Part shown: positions 20,797 to 29,038 of the stretch, one piece after another | Numbering within the stretch: position 1 is the stretch's first letter | Layout of the letters: every line of letters begins with the position of its first letter | From: a virus | Length of the DNA: 30,495 nucleotides | Strand: one strand, 5' to 3' | IMG/VR virus record: IMGVR_UViG_3300021960_000332 | Span: 1 to 30,495 of that record | Program-made: the position numbers and the translations under genes | Notes under the pieces: model-generated | Databases searched by the model: none | The model's input: the letters and a program-made list of their open reading frames with translations, nothing else | Told to the model about the DNA's origin: nothing

Positions 20797-20828
20797 AAAA
20801 AAAAAGGGCAGCTTTCGCCACCCCTTTA
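20797..20828 (-). terminator. Rho-independent terminator after tail-tube candidate
   Basis: Minus strand: AAAGGGGTGGC, GAAA loop, GCTGCCCTTT, then T run. A strong stem with a stable tetraloop. Confidence 0.8.
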
Positions 20829-20846
20829 AAAGTACTCACAATGTAA

Positions 20847-21374
20847 TTACGCAGTCGGGTCGATTTGAGTAGCCGAAGCGTCAGCAGTAATAACCGCAGG
20901 AGTAACGAAATAAGGTGGAGCAACCTCTTGTCCAACCACCGTTAAATTGTAACCGCTTAGGTCGCCCATAGCAGCACCAGTCGCAATAGAACCACCAGTA
21001 ACCTCTGCACCGTGTTCCAAACCAACTAAAAAGAAATTACCGTTGTAATCCTCAACAGCAACGTGTGGACGAGCGTGAGTGATTAGCTTCAATTCTTCTT
21101 GTGTAGCTTTATCTTGAAAAGTCAAAGCCATTGTCAAGGTTGATTCGTAGAAAGTCGTACCGTTTTCACGAGACGAGTTGATTGCGGTTTCAAGTGACGA
21201 ACTACCTTTTACGTCAAATTGATACCAAACAGGAGTACCAGCCAACGCTGTAATTTCTCCCGAAACTATTGTAGCTGCACCCAAAGTCCCGTAGTCAGCG
21301 AAATAGATGGTTTTAATGCCACCTACTGCCGATTTGCAAGGTACTTTACGCCCAGTTGTTAAAGAACAAGCCAT
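20847..21374 (-). CDS. Probable major tail tube protein (175 aa)
   Basis: Strand-rich protein: MACSLTTGRKVPCKSAVGGI, then IYFADYGTLGAATIVSGEIT, ESTLTMALTFQDKATQEEL, NGNFFLVGLEHGAEVTGGSI, and GAAMGDLSGYNLTVVGQEV. Size, composition and the beta-sandwich look suit a tail tube subunit, which in siphophages polymerises along the tape measure. It lies right after the major capsid gene and is bracketed by two terminators, as expected for a very highly expressed gene. A capsid decoration role is the alternative. Confidence 0.6.
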   Translation of the reverse strand: MACSLTTGRKVPCKSAVGGIKTIYFADYGTLGAATIVSGEITALAGTPVWYQFDVKGSSSLETAINSSRENGTTFYESTLTMALTFQDKATQEELKLITHARPHVAVEDYNGNFFLVGLEHGAEVTGGSIATGAAMGDLSGYNLTVVGQEVAPPYFVTPAVITADASATQIDPTA

Positions 21375-21397
21375 AGATTTATATTTTTTTAGTTATT

Positions 21398-21438
21398 AAA
21401 AAAGGGCAGGTGAGCTTTTCGGCTTACCCACCCCTTTT
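21398..21438 (-). terminator. Rho-independent terminator after major capsid gene
   Basis: Minus strand: AAAAGGGGTGGGTAAGC, CGAAAA loop, GCTCACCTGCCC then T6. It lies about 20 nt past the capsid stop and is similar in outline to the terminator at 20797-20828. Confidence 0.8.
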
Positions 21439-21457
21439 AAAATTGATTAGTGTTTAA

Positions 21458-22375
21458 TTAAGCTGTGTAAACAACAGTATCAGCAGCAACTCCAACTTGA
21501 GTTCCAGCAGAGTAACGCATAACGAAACGGACATTTTTGCTTCCATCAATGTTAGCCATATCTAGCAACTGAACAGTTTGGTGGTCAGCAAGCAAAGAAG
21601 TTCCAAAGAACAAGTTTGATTTTTCAGCCAATACCATACGGTTGTCAGCTAGACCGTTAGCAACAAAGATATTGATGCCATCGAAAGACAATTGTCCTCC
21701 GTTGTACCAAGTAGTTCCTTTGTTGTCAACACCGTTAGCACCGATAGTAGCAACGAATCCACCTAAGGCACGAACATAAGCACGAGCAACATTTTGAGAA
21801 ACGTAAAGTGTCAAATCTTCTTTTCCGTAAACGTTAGAATTCAAAGCATCAACTACTTTGCCCATTTCTTCGATTACGTTGGCAGAAGTGATAGCGATAG
21901 CAGTAACAGACGGAGCAGAAGCAGCAACCAATTGAGTCAAAAGACCGTCATAGCTGCCAGCACCAGCAGAACCCGACCAAAGAGCAGTTTCGTTAGCGTC
22001 AGCTACTTGAGCAGACAATTGAGCAATAAAGAAATCACTGAAGTTTTTAGGCAATTCATCAAAAGAAGAATATCCCATTGCAGCCGCCTCAAAATCTTGC
22101 TCAAATGGGGTCTTGCATAACTCAAGGTTTACTTGAAGTTCTTTTACTTGTAGGATTCTTTCAGTCAAAGCAACTGTACCAGCAGAGGTAAAGTCACAAG
22201 AACCATCAGCAATAATTCCAGCGGTATCAACTTTTTTGATAACTTCTTTGAATTTTACGTTTGGTTTTACTGTAATGGCTTCAGCAGCCAAAGTGTTACC
22301 ACTCAATAAAGCGGCGGCAATGTACTTACCGGCAAATTCGCCAGCGTAAGTAGTAGTAATTGTTGGTTGTGGCAT
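21458..22375 (-). CDS. Major capsid protein, HK97-like (305 aa)
   Basis: Main shell protein of the head. Begins MPQPTITTTYAGEFAGKYIA, with an N-terminal arm and then segments typical of the HK97 fold (CKTPFEQDFEAAAMGYSSFD, FFIAQLSAQVADANETALWS, LTLYVSQNVARAYVRALGGF, and a C-terminal KNVRFVMRYSAGTQVGVA strand). The length fits a small HK97-type subunit without a long delta domain; scaffolding is apparently supplied by the 190-aa acidic protein upstream. It follows the scaffold and is followed by a strong terminator, consistent with high expression. Confidence 0.85.
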   Translation of the reverse strand: MPQPTITTTYAGEFAGKYIAAALLSGNTLAAEAITVKPNVKFKEVIKKVDTAGIIADGSCDFTSAGTVALTERILQVKELQVNLELCKTPFEQDFEAAAMGYSSFDELPKNFSDFFIAQLSAQVADANETALWSGSAGAGSYDGLLTQLVAASAPSVTAIAITSANVIEEMGKVVDALNSNVYGKEDLTLYVSQNVARAYVRALGGFVATIGANGVDNKGTTWYNGGQLSFDGINIFVANGLADNRMVLAEKSNLFFGTSLLADHQTVQLLDMANIDGSKNVRFVMRYSAGTQVGVAADTVVYTA

Positions 22376-22394
22376 AATTTAAAAATTTATTTTT

Positions 22395-22967
22395 TTATTT
22401 GTTTAATCTTGCGAAAACTCTGTCAATGGTTGACAATTTTCTTTTAGCACCTAATTTGAAACCTTTGTTTTCTGTTTCAACTTCTGCACTTGTGTTAATA
22501 GGTTCAACCGCTGGGGCAGACAATTCATCTGACACCTCAACAGGGATTTCAGAAAGTTCAGTTTGACTAACTTCACTCATTTCTTCTTTAGGCTCTAACA
22601 TAGCTTTGATTTCTTCAATCATAGACTTGACTTCAGCTAGTTCCTCTTTGGTTGCATATTCAACAACAGGCTCATCAGCAGCTTCAACTTCGACCTCAAC
22701 TTCGGGAGCTTCTTCTACTTCTTCTTCCATAGATTTAACTTCCTTAATAAGGCCTTCTTCTTCAACGACAAGTTCACGACCATCTTCTAGTGTGTACTCA
22801 CCAATTGGTAAAGCTACTTTTTCATCTTCTGTAACGATAAAAACTTCGTTCCCAGCTTCAAACGCTTCTGCCTCTAAAACAGTACCGTTATCCAATTTCA
22901 TTTGCTCTAGTTTGATTTCCATACCGAGCAAGGTTTTTACTTCTTTTAGCATTTCACTTGGTTTCAT
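22395..22967 (-). CDS. Acidic scaffold-like protein (190 aa)
   Basis: Extremely acidic, helical middle (MEEEVEEAPEVEVEVEAADE, then EYATKEELAEVKSMIEEIKA) and a basic C-terminus (FKLGAKRKLSTIDRVFARLN). This charge layout, with an acidic coiled coil and a basic tail that docks on the capsid subunit, is characteristic of capsid scaffolding proteins. It sits between the fibre-like gene and the major capsid gene. The ATG is directly preceded by CTATATATTAAT. Confidence 0.75.
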   Translation of the reverse strand: MKPSEMLKEVKTLLGMEIKLEQMKLDNGTVLEAEAFEAGNEVFIVTEDEKVALPIGEYTLEDGRELVVEEEGLIKEVKSMEEEVEEAPEVEVEVEAADEPVVEYATKEELAEVKSMIEEIKAMLEPKEEMSEVSQTELSEIPVEVSDELSAPAVEPINTSAEVETENKGFKLGAKRKLSTIDRVFARLNK

Positions 22968-22980
22968 ATTAATATATAGT
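22968..22980 (-). promoter_or_regulatory. CTATATATTAAT element before scaffold gene
   Basis: The minus strand reads ACTATATATTAAT directly before the ATG at 22967. It differs by one base from the consensus CTATATATAARTATG. Confidence 0.5.
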
Positions 22981-23003
22981 ATTAAAAAAATTATTTTGTA
23001 TTT

Positions 23004-23582
23004 TTAAATGTAGCGTTGCGTTCTTTGTATAAAAAAGATAATATCCCATATTTCAGCAGTACCACCGTTGGCAACTATTTTAGGTGTAACTCCATTAGCC
23101 ACAAAATCAGCATCGGTGTAATATTGATAAACATCGTGAAAGTTTTGCTCAACTCCATTGCCTTTGTGGTATTGTAATGTTTTGCTAACTCTATTTATCT
23201 GTCCGCTACCCTCTAAAGCAAAATCCAAATGTGTGCTATTTGTGTTTGCAGCAGCAGAAGAAAAAACAACCGTAAGGATATAAACATCATTCACACTATC
23301 ACCTAGCAGCTTATTTGTAGCTGAATCATAAAAAGTATAGTCGCCATCTTTAACTATATTGCCCCCGTTGTTTGGCAAAGTAATTTGAACGCCATCAGAA
23401 AGCGAAAGTTTATTTGATGAGGTATAAACCGTATCGTCAATTCTATTCCAACCTAATTGATTGTAAGCTACCAAATCAGCAACCGTTATCTTTTTAGTTT
23501 CGCCTCCATTTACAATTGCAAGAACGTCATCGTTTGTAACCGTAATAACTGGATTTAATTCGCTTATCTTTAAATTCGCCAT
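23004..23582 (-). CDS. Probable head fibre / decoration protein (192 aa)
   Basis: Opens MANLKISELNPVITVTNDDV, a pattern common to small phage fibre-like proteins, followed by strand-rich sequence (IVKDGDYTFYDSATNKLLGD, LDFALEGSGQINRVSKTLQY) and ending WDIIFFIQRTQRYI. It is encoded among the head genes, just after the 73-aa gene with a one-base overlap, so a capsid-surface role is more likely than a tail role. The function is inferred. Confidence 0.6.
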   Translation of the reverse strand: MANLKISELNPVITVTNDDVLAIVNGGETKKITVADLVAYNQLGWNRIDDTVYTSSNKLSLSDGVQITLPNNGGNIVKDGDYTFYDSATNKLLGDSVNDVYILTVVFSSAAANTNSTHLDFALEGSGQINRVSKTLQYHKGNGVEQNFHDVYQYYTDADFVANGVTPKIVANGGTAEIWDIIFFIQRTQRYI

Positions 23583-23803
23583 TATTTTTTTATGTTATAA
23601 TTATTTTCTTGAAGTATTAAGTCTCCGTTTTCTTGTGCTAAGAAATTTTGAGGCTCTCCGCTTATTCTTCCTATCCCTTGTGCTTGTAAACTTCCGTCAC
23701 AACATTCAGACGAGTATGTTCTTTTGTCCTTACAGATGCACCCTCTGCGACCCCCTTTTGGGCTTGTGTAACTAGGTATAAAGTTCTTTAAATAGTTTCT
23801 CAT
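23582..23803 (-). CDS. Small cysteine-rich structural-region protein (73 aa)
   Basis: Contains KGGRRGCICKDKRTYSSECC, with two cysteine pairs (CIC and CC) that could bind metal, then GSLQAQGIGRI. I recall similar GCxCxxxxTYSxxCC proteins from flavobacterial phage head regions, without assigned function. Its start overlaps the 43-aa gene by ATGA. Confidence 0.65.
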   Translation of the reverse strand: MRNYLKNFIPSYTSPKGGRRGCICKDKRTYSSECCDGSLQAQGIGRISGEPQNFLAQENGDLILQENNYNIKK

Positions 23804-23931
23804 CTTCCTTGCCCTCTGTATTTCTTTTTATAATTTTTACTTGCTTTCAAAACGCTTGTATTGTTTTTACTATGCACATCGGGTCTTTTTATGCTTTTAG
23901 GTTTATAAACCGAAACAACAATTTTAGCCAT
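23800..23931 (-). CDS. Small basic protein (43 aa)
   Basis: MAKIVVSVYKPKSIKRPDVH followed by a Lys/Ser-rich stretch and KNYKKKYRGQGR. It is highly basic and has an ATGA overlap with the next gene and an 8-nt overlap with the protease gene. The VYKPKS..RPxVH...KNYKKxYRGQGR pattern resembles a small uncharacterised protein I associate with Bacteroidota phages. It may neutralise or bind packaged DNA, but that is a guess. Confidence 0.65.
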   Translation of the reverse strand: MAKIVVSVYKPKSIKRPDVHSKNNTSVLKASKNYKKKYRGQGR

Positions 23932-24871
23932 TTTGATTTATTTTAGATTCTGCCCAAGACTTTGCGGATTTACCGCCCCATAACAAATAAGATATAGTAC
24001 CACAGGCTTCCGTATCGCTTGGGTCGTAATATTCCTCTGCTCTTGACAAATAAGAATGCATACGCTTAATGGTTTCCATACTAATTGGCTTACCTTGCGC
24101 TAATTGTTGCGCTCTAACTTTGCCCACTTGTGTAGCGCATTTGTTGTTCACTTTCTCGTTTAACTCTAAGCCTCTTTTTGCGTTGTTCTTTACTGCATCG
24201 GGATAGTCGCTGAAACTTTCAAACTCCATTTTTTTACCCGATTTTGTACGCTTGTCGTTTTTGATAATAGCACGAACCTCTGCCAATAGATATTCCGCTT
24301 CTTCTTCTTCTATGCGTTCCATCTCTGCAAAATCATTAATCGTCTTGTCGTTTGGCGATTCCATTTTATCAGCGAAGTAACCCTCAATACTAAAGCCACG
24401 AACGATACCCGTTTTTACAAATTTCTCCCAAACGTCTGTATTGTTTACTTTGATAGCACCCATCCAAGTTCCGACTGGTACATTCATTCCGTATTTTCTG
24501 CTCTTGTCGTGCACCTCATCTTCTACTATCCAACTCTCAACAAGCGACAAACCGTTTATCTCGTATTGGTGTTCCATTGTGGCTTTGTTTTGATTGCCAT
24601 TCATTAGATACATTTGAGACGCTTTTAATACAGTATCTTTTGAGAAATATATATAATACTCATCATCGCCATTACGTCTGTAAATCGGCTTATTTGGAAT
24701 TAATAAAGCACCTAGTAAAAGTCTTTTTTCTTCGTCAACCTTTTGAAGTTCTACAATATCGCTATTTAATGCGATAAAATCTTCCTCAATGGCTGGATGT
24801 TCTACAACGCTAATCGCCTCAACCCCAAAGGTGGCATCCATTTCATCTAAAATAAGTTCTACTATTCTCAT
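23924..24871 (-). CDS. XkdF-like prohead protease with C-terminal extension (315 aa)
   Basis: N-terminal about 190 residues match the XkdF-type putative serine protease layout (AISVVEHPAIEEDFIALNSD, LGALLIPNKPIYRRNG, TMEHQYEINGLSLVESWIVE, PVGTWMGAIKVNNTDVWEKF, VRGFSIEGYF). The EHQY histidine and GFSIEG serine are candidates for the catalytic site. A C-terminal domain follows (SDYPDAVKNNAKRGLELNEK; AEEYYDPSDTEACGTISYLL). It would mature the capsid or scaffold. The gene has CTATATATAAAT directly before its ATG. Confidence 0.78.
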   Translation of the reverse strand: MRIVELILDEMDATFGVEAISVVEHPAIEEDFIALNSDIVELQKVDEEKRLLLGALLIPNKPIYRRNGDDEYYIYFSKDTVLKASQMYLMNGNQNKATMEHQYEINGLSLVESWIVEDEVHDKSRKYGMNVPVGTWMGAIKVNNTDVWEKFVKTGIVRGFSIEGYFADKMESPNDKTINDFAEMERIEEEEAEYLLAEVRAIIKNDKRTKSGKKMEFESFSDYPDAVKNNAKRGLELNEKVNNKCATQVGKVRAQQLAQGKPISMETIKRMHSYLSRAEEYYDPSDTEACGTISYLLWGGKSAKSWAESKINQNG

Positions 24872-24884
24872 ATTTATATATAGT
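24872..24884 (-). promoter_or_regulatory. CTATATATAAAT element before protease gene
   Basis: The minus strand reads ACTATATATAAAT directly before the ATG at 24871. It is in the 35-bp gap after the tape measure gene and would initiate the head gene unit. Confidence 0.55.
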
Positions 24885-24906
24885 TAAGTTTGTTTTATTT
24901 TGTTTT

Positions 24907-26850
24907 TTAACCCCCTATCCCAGCTTCGGACTGAATGTTGCGTTGTAAACTTTGTGCGCTTGTTACGTCATTAGCCACTACATACGCTTGGACTGGTTGT
25001 TGTGTTTGGTCTCCTATAACTTGTGCCAATTGGTTTGTTCCCCCTTGACCAACTACATTGAACGCTGGTGGTTGTGATATTGCGCCCCCACTTGGACTTG
25101 ACGCACCGCCTGTTCCCCCACCGCCTTTTGCGTTTGGTATTTTTACAGAAATAATCTTTTTAACATTGCGTAAGCCATTTGTAAGAATAGCAGCAGCATT
25201 AACAAACTTCAAAGCTGTTTCAAATGGTGTTACTGTCGTTGCAGCTAAAGCATCAGAAACCCCTCTGTAAGTGTTTAAAGTCGCACTAGCTACCGCAAAC
25301 CCTTTTCCAGCGACCGTTGATTCCCCAGCTATATTTGACAATTGATTTAATGCGTTTTCCGTATCGTCTAAAGTTTTTATTTTAGCTTCTAGCGTAGCAT
25401 CGTCAATAGCCTTTTGAGCGTCTGCCGTTTCTTTTTTCAACCTAGTTTCTTCGGCTGCCCTTGCAATAGCTGCATCAGCATCTTGTGCGTAAAACTCATT
25501 CTGTTGAGCATCGTACGCATTTTTTTGAGCCTCCCTTAAAGCTAAAACGGTTTCAGATTCTTGTCCGTAATATTCTTCGGCTAATCTTATTTGCTCATCG
25601 TAGCTTTCTTTTATCTTTCTAAGTTCTTCGTTTCGCCTTTCATCTTCGGTGTCTATTAACGCTTGACGAATACTTTCTAAAGCAGCAGCTTTGTCCTTTT
25701 CTCTTTGGATAGCTTCGGCAGCAGCCTTATCCTCTAAAGCCTTTATTTCTGTATTTCTTTTTTCCCTTTGTTGTGGGCTTAAACTACCTTTCTCTAATCC
25801 CTTTTGAAGTTCAGCAATTTTGGTTTGTAAATCAGTAGCACTCCCCTCTAATTGTTCTGCTGTTTTTATAGCATCTTGACCGTTCTTAACTGTTGTTACA
25901 CCTTGTTCTGTTGCAAACTTAGCAGCACCATTAATCCCACTAAAGGCAGCGACCGTTGCATTCTTAATAGTATCCCACCAACCTGGCTCTAAACTTTCAT
26001 CCCCAGCAATTACTTTCGCTCTTGCTTCTGCAGCCTTTGCGTAAAGAACCTCTGACTGTGCTTTTAACCTTGTTACCTCAATAACGGTAGCAGCATTCTT
26101 AACCAATAAAGATTCAGCTTGTTCTAAACTTTCAGCATAGCCAACCGATTCTCCTAAGGCTTTGTTGTATTGTTGTAATGCTTCTTCTTTTGAAATAGTG
26201 CCTTTTTTTGCCAATTCAATGGTATCACCCATTTTTGTAATTTCGGCTTGTACTTTTGATACAGCAGAAAGAATTTCGGCTTGTGCTTCTTTATAGGCTT
26301 TTGATTCAGCAGTTGCCCCACTTACAGCTTTTGAAAGTTTATCCCAATTTGCAATTAACAAGCCAACACCCACAACCAAAGCACCTATCCCAGTAGCCAA
26401 AATTGCTTTTTGTATTCCGCTCAATCCTCCAATAAAACCTCCAATCGCTTTTTTAGATTCGCCAAACCCTTTATAAAGTTTTACTATTTTGGTTGCGTAA
26501 CCATCTGTAACCTTGTCTAAGGCTGCTATAATTTTACTACTTTTTACGCTTTCTTCTCCGTAAGATTGTGTTTCAGAAATAGCTGTTCTTCTTTCAGAAT
26601 TTAATTCTCTAAGACCTAACTTTTCATTTTGTATTTCTGTTTTTAAAAATTCCGACCTTTCTTTTAATTGTTTTTGAGCTTGTAGGTCTGTCTTTGCTGT
26701 TTGCTTTCTTACTTCCTCAACTTTTAAAAGTTCTTTCTCTAAGTCAATTAATACTTGTCTTTGTATTTCAAGCTGCTCATTTAGGTCTTGTATGTTTTGT
26801 TTACTTTGACCTAGACTTGCATTTATTTCTATTGTTTTGACTATCGCCAT
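24907..26850 (-). CDS. Tape measure protein (647 aa)
   Basis: Long coiled-coil protein that sets tail length. The N-terminal coiled coil (QNIQDLNEQLEIQRQVLIDL...) is followed by a hydrophobic/glycine-rich segment GIQKAILATGIGALVVGVGL (about residues 145-165), as in other tape measures. Long charged helices follow, and the C-terminus is Gly/Gln-rich. At the usual about 0.15 nm per residue it would correspond to a tail of roughly 100 nm. A 46-aa gene overlaps its start by 10 nt. Downstream are the protease and capsid genes, not further tail genes. Confidence 0.88.
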   Translation of the reverse strand: MAIVKTIEINASLGQSKQNIQDLNEQLEIQRQVLIDLEKELLKVEEVRKQTAKTDLQAQKQLKERSEFLKTEIQNEKLGLRELNSERRTAISETQSYGEESVKSSKIIAALDKVTDGYATKIVKLYKGFGESKKAIGGFIGGLSGIQKAILATGIGALVVGVGLLIANWDKLSKAVSGATAESKAYKEAQAEILSAVSKVQAEITKMGDTIELAKKGTISKEEALQQYNKALGESVGYAESLEQAESLLVKNAATVIEVTRLKAQSEVLYAKAAEARAKVIAGDESLEPGWWDTIKNATVAAFSGINGAAKFATEQGVTTVKNGQDAIKTAEQLEGSATDLQTKIAELQKGLEKGSLSPQQREKRNTEIKALEDKAAAEAIQREKDKAAALESIRQALIDTEDERRNEELRKIKESYDEQIRLAEEYYGQESETVLALREAQKNAYDAQQNEFYAQDADAAIARAAEETRLKKETADAQKAIDDATLEAKIKTLDDTENALNQLSNIAGESTVAGKGFAVASATLNTYRGVSDALAATTVTPFETALKFVNAAAILTNGLRNVKKIISVKIPNAKGGGGTGGASSPSGGAISQPPAFNVVGQGGTNQLAQVIGDQTQQPVQAYVVANDVTSAQSLQRNIQSEAGIGG

Positions 26851-26981
26851 TTTATATTATTTTTAATTGTTTTGTAGCCATCTTTTAATGTCAAGGGTAG
26901 TTTGTATTTGCCCTGTGCAATTCTTATCGCTTCGGTTTCTCCGTTAACGTATTTCAGCAATTCTAAAATATTCTTAATCAT
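26841..26981 (-). CDS. Small hypothetical protein between tail gene and tape measure (46 aa)
   Basis: ATG at 26981 shares one base with the stop of the 685-aa gene (TAATG), and the TAG falls inside the tape measure start. MIKNILELLKYVNGETEAIR, then IAQGKYKLPLTLKDGYKTIK and a basic end (NNIKWR). The flush overlaps on both sides support a coupled gene. Function unknown; a tape-measure assembly factor is conceivable. Confidence 0.6.
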   Translation of the reverse strand: MIKNILELLKYVNGETEAIRIAQGKYKLPLTLKDGYKTIKNNIKWR

Positions 26982-29038
26982 TAAAACACATTTAATAGTT
27001 CGATGTCGCTTTTGCCAGTCAGTAGGTTTGTTTTAATACTGTTTATTTTATACTCAATATTATTAATCACAAACGTATCATTCAGTTTAAAATTAATCAA
27101 TATGCTTTGTGGCAGATATGCTGTTACCGTTGTCATTCTATTGCTTTGGTTAAATATAGAAGCAATGTAATTACGATGATAGTTTTGGAATAAACTTTGG
27201 TTGTTTACCGCTAAAGCATATTCATCTTGTTCAGCAAAGAAATTAATAGTTTGTGAAGTCGTATCGCCTAACCTACTATTAAGCGGTAAGAAATAATCGT
27301 TTATCGAAGTGACTGCTGTTGGCACTCCATTGCCATCTACTATATTCACATAGTTTATGTTCGTTCCGTTTGCATTATATCTCAAATAAAACAAATAAGG
27401 CGCACCGATATATGGTTGTTGGTTGTCATCTACCGAGTAACCCCATTGAACACTAATTGGTGCTGGTGTTGATAATCCAATGTCAAAAAGTCTTTCAAAT
27501 TTAAAATGCTCAAAAGGCGTCTCATAGTTAAAAATCTCACCCGAAAATCTTGTATTTGAATCGCCTCTGTATTCAATAGTTCCCCATTCCTTACCAATCA
27601 ATTGGGTGTGGACATTTGACAAATAAGATTTTGTGCCTTTATATCTATATATAACTTCCCTGTAAGGTAATGCGACATTAACCTCGCTTGAATCTACTTC
27701 AACGTATTTTGATATGTCGTAAGTGTTTCCAGTAGCGTAATAACTGTCTAAGGTCTTGCAAACGATTAAACCGTTCTCAATATAAGCTACTAAATTAAAC
27801 ATCTTAAACAACCCCGACACAAAGTCAATCACTTTCATTTCGGGTATCTGCTGTCTAATTAAAAACTGAACTGCACCAGTACTTGACAAAACTCCCGAAC
27901 TTATTGTAGTAATTGACGGAAAACCGTTTAATAATCCTTGAACATAAAAAGTTACATTCGTAAAAGTAATCGCTTGTGAAATATGTAAAACAACCGAATA
28001 AATATCATTCTGCGCAAAAACCCAAGTCGGTTGCTGTGTTCCAATAACATTAGAAGCAGTTATAAACTCAATACCATTTTTGAAAATAGTATATCCGTAA
28101 GGTATGGTTGAACTCCCAGCATCGGGCGCAAATGTTACTCTCGCACCATCGGGGGTGTATGGTTGTAGATTTGAACCAATTGTGATATTTGTTCCATCGC
28201 AAGAAACTTCGCCTGTTCTAACTGGGAATGTAACTTGCAAGTCTTGTGCTTCAATTTGTGCTGGTGCTTCTATGCTTCCTTTTTTTCTATGCAGCCACAT
28301 ATACAAATCGTAAAATTCGGGCGTAGAACCGCTAAAAAAATCTAGGCTAAAATTGATGCCATACTGTTCCTCAATTGCTCTAAGAATAATTGGTAAACGA
28401 ATAGCGTATTTTAATTCGTTGTATTTTACCCCTTGCAATCCCGAAGCATATAAATTTCCGTCAAGCTGACCACTCAAAGCACTATTGTAATAAAGCCTTT
28501 GACTGTGAGTAATCAATGGCACTTGTATTGGATTGTCATAAAAAACGCCTCCAACAGTTCTGTCAACCTCTGTTGTTAAATAAGTTTTTAAATCCGTATC
28601 GTTATAAGTCAAGAAACCCCCTGCATCTTTTTCGTTGAAATTATCTAGCCAAGTCAACGCACTTAGTTTATCCTCACCGAATAAGTTTTTAAGGCTTAAC
28701 GTGTTTCCGAAAAAAGTAATCTTATAGGTATGCGCTTTATTGTCTTTTAAATTTACACCCTCTAGTTTGATGTAGCCTTTTTGAAACGGTATGTAGTTCA
28801 GTTCAATTTCAGCTTCCACTCTTGCTCTTGCATCAAACCCTCCAACAATATCAAAATTGTAATAGTGTTTGAATATCTTGTTATTTGTCGGACTTGCTGG
28901 CAAATTGAAAGTTTGAGTAAACTCTGTAAAGACTTGACTAATATCTTTCGTGTTCTTAATGGTTTGCGTAATAGACACGCTTTCATCATTGAACATATCG
29001 ACTTGCGTTCCTTGTATGTATAGCTGAATAATTTGCAT
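26981..29038 (-). CDS. Large tail / baseplate protein (685 aa)
   Basis: Begins MQIIQLYIQGTQVDMFNDES and contains TEFTQTFNLPASPTNNKIFK, a pattern I associate with a large tail protein common in Bacteroidota siphophages. The remainder is strand-rich with many aromatic residues, e.g. YDLYMWLHRKKGSIEAPAQI and FNYETPFEHFKFERLFDIG. There is no membrane segment or catalytic motif. It shares a TAATG junction with the 365-aa tail gene upstream and with the 46-aa gene downstream. A distal-tail or baseplate hub function is likely from the position before the tape measure. Confidence 0.75.
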   Translation of the reverse strand: MQIIQLYIQGTQVDMFNDESVSITQTIKNTKDISQVFTEFTQTFNLPASPTNNKIFKHYYNFDIVGGFDARARVEAEIELNYIPFQKGYIKLEGVNLKDNKAHTYKITFFGNTLSLKNLFGEDKLSALTWLDNFNEKDAGGFLTYNDTDLKTYLTTEVDRTVGGVFYDNPIQVPLITHSQRLYYNSALSGQLDGNLYASGLQGVKYNELKYAIRLPIILRAIEEQYGINFSLDFFSGSTPEFYDLYMWLHRKKGSIEAPAQIEAQDLQVTFPVRTGEVSCDGTNITIGSNLQPYTPDGARVTFAPDAGSSTIPYGYTIFKNGIEFITASNVIGTQQPTWVFAQNDIYSVVLHISQAITFTNVTFYVQGLLNGFPSITTISSGVLSSTGAVQFLIRQQIPEMKVIDFVSGLFKMFNLVAYIENGLIVCKTLDSYYATGNTYDISKYVEVDSSEVNVALPYREVIYRYKGTKSYLSNVHTQLIGKEWGTIEYRGDSNTRFSGEIFNYETPFEHFKFERLFDIGLSTPAPISVQWGYSVDDNQQPYIGAPYLFYLRYNANGTNINYVNIVDGNGVPTAVTSINDYFLPLNSRLGDTTSQTINFFAEQDEYALAVNNQSLFQNYHRNYIASIFNQSNRMTTVTAYLPQSILINFKLNDTFVINNIEYKINSIKTNLLTGKSDIELLNVF

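Noticed and set aside
27633-27653. CTATATATAA on the plus strand inside the 685-aa tail gene
   Set aside because: It is in coding sequence for Tyr/Ile/Arg codons, in the opposite orientation, and has no nearby start codon; best explained by chance.
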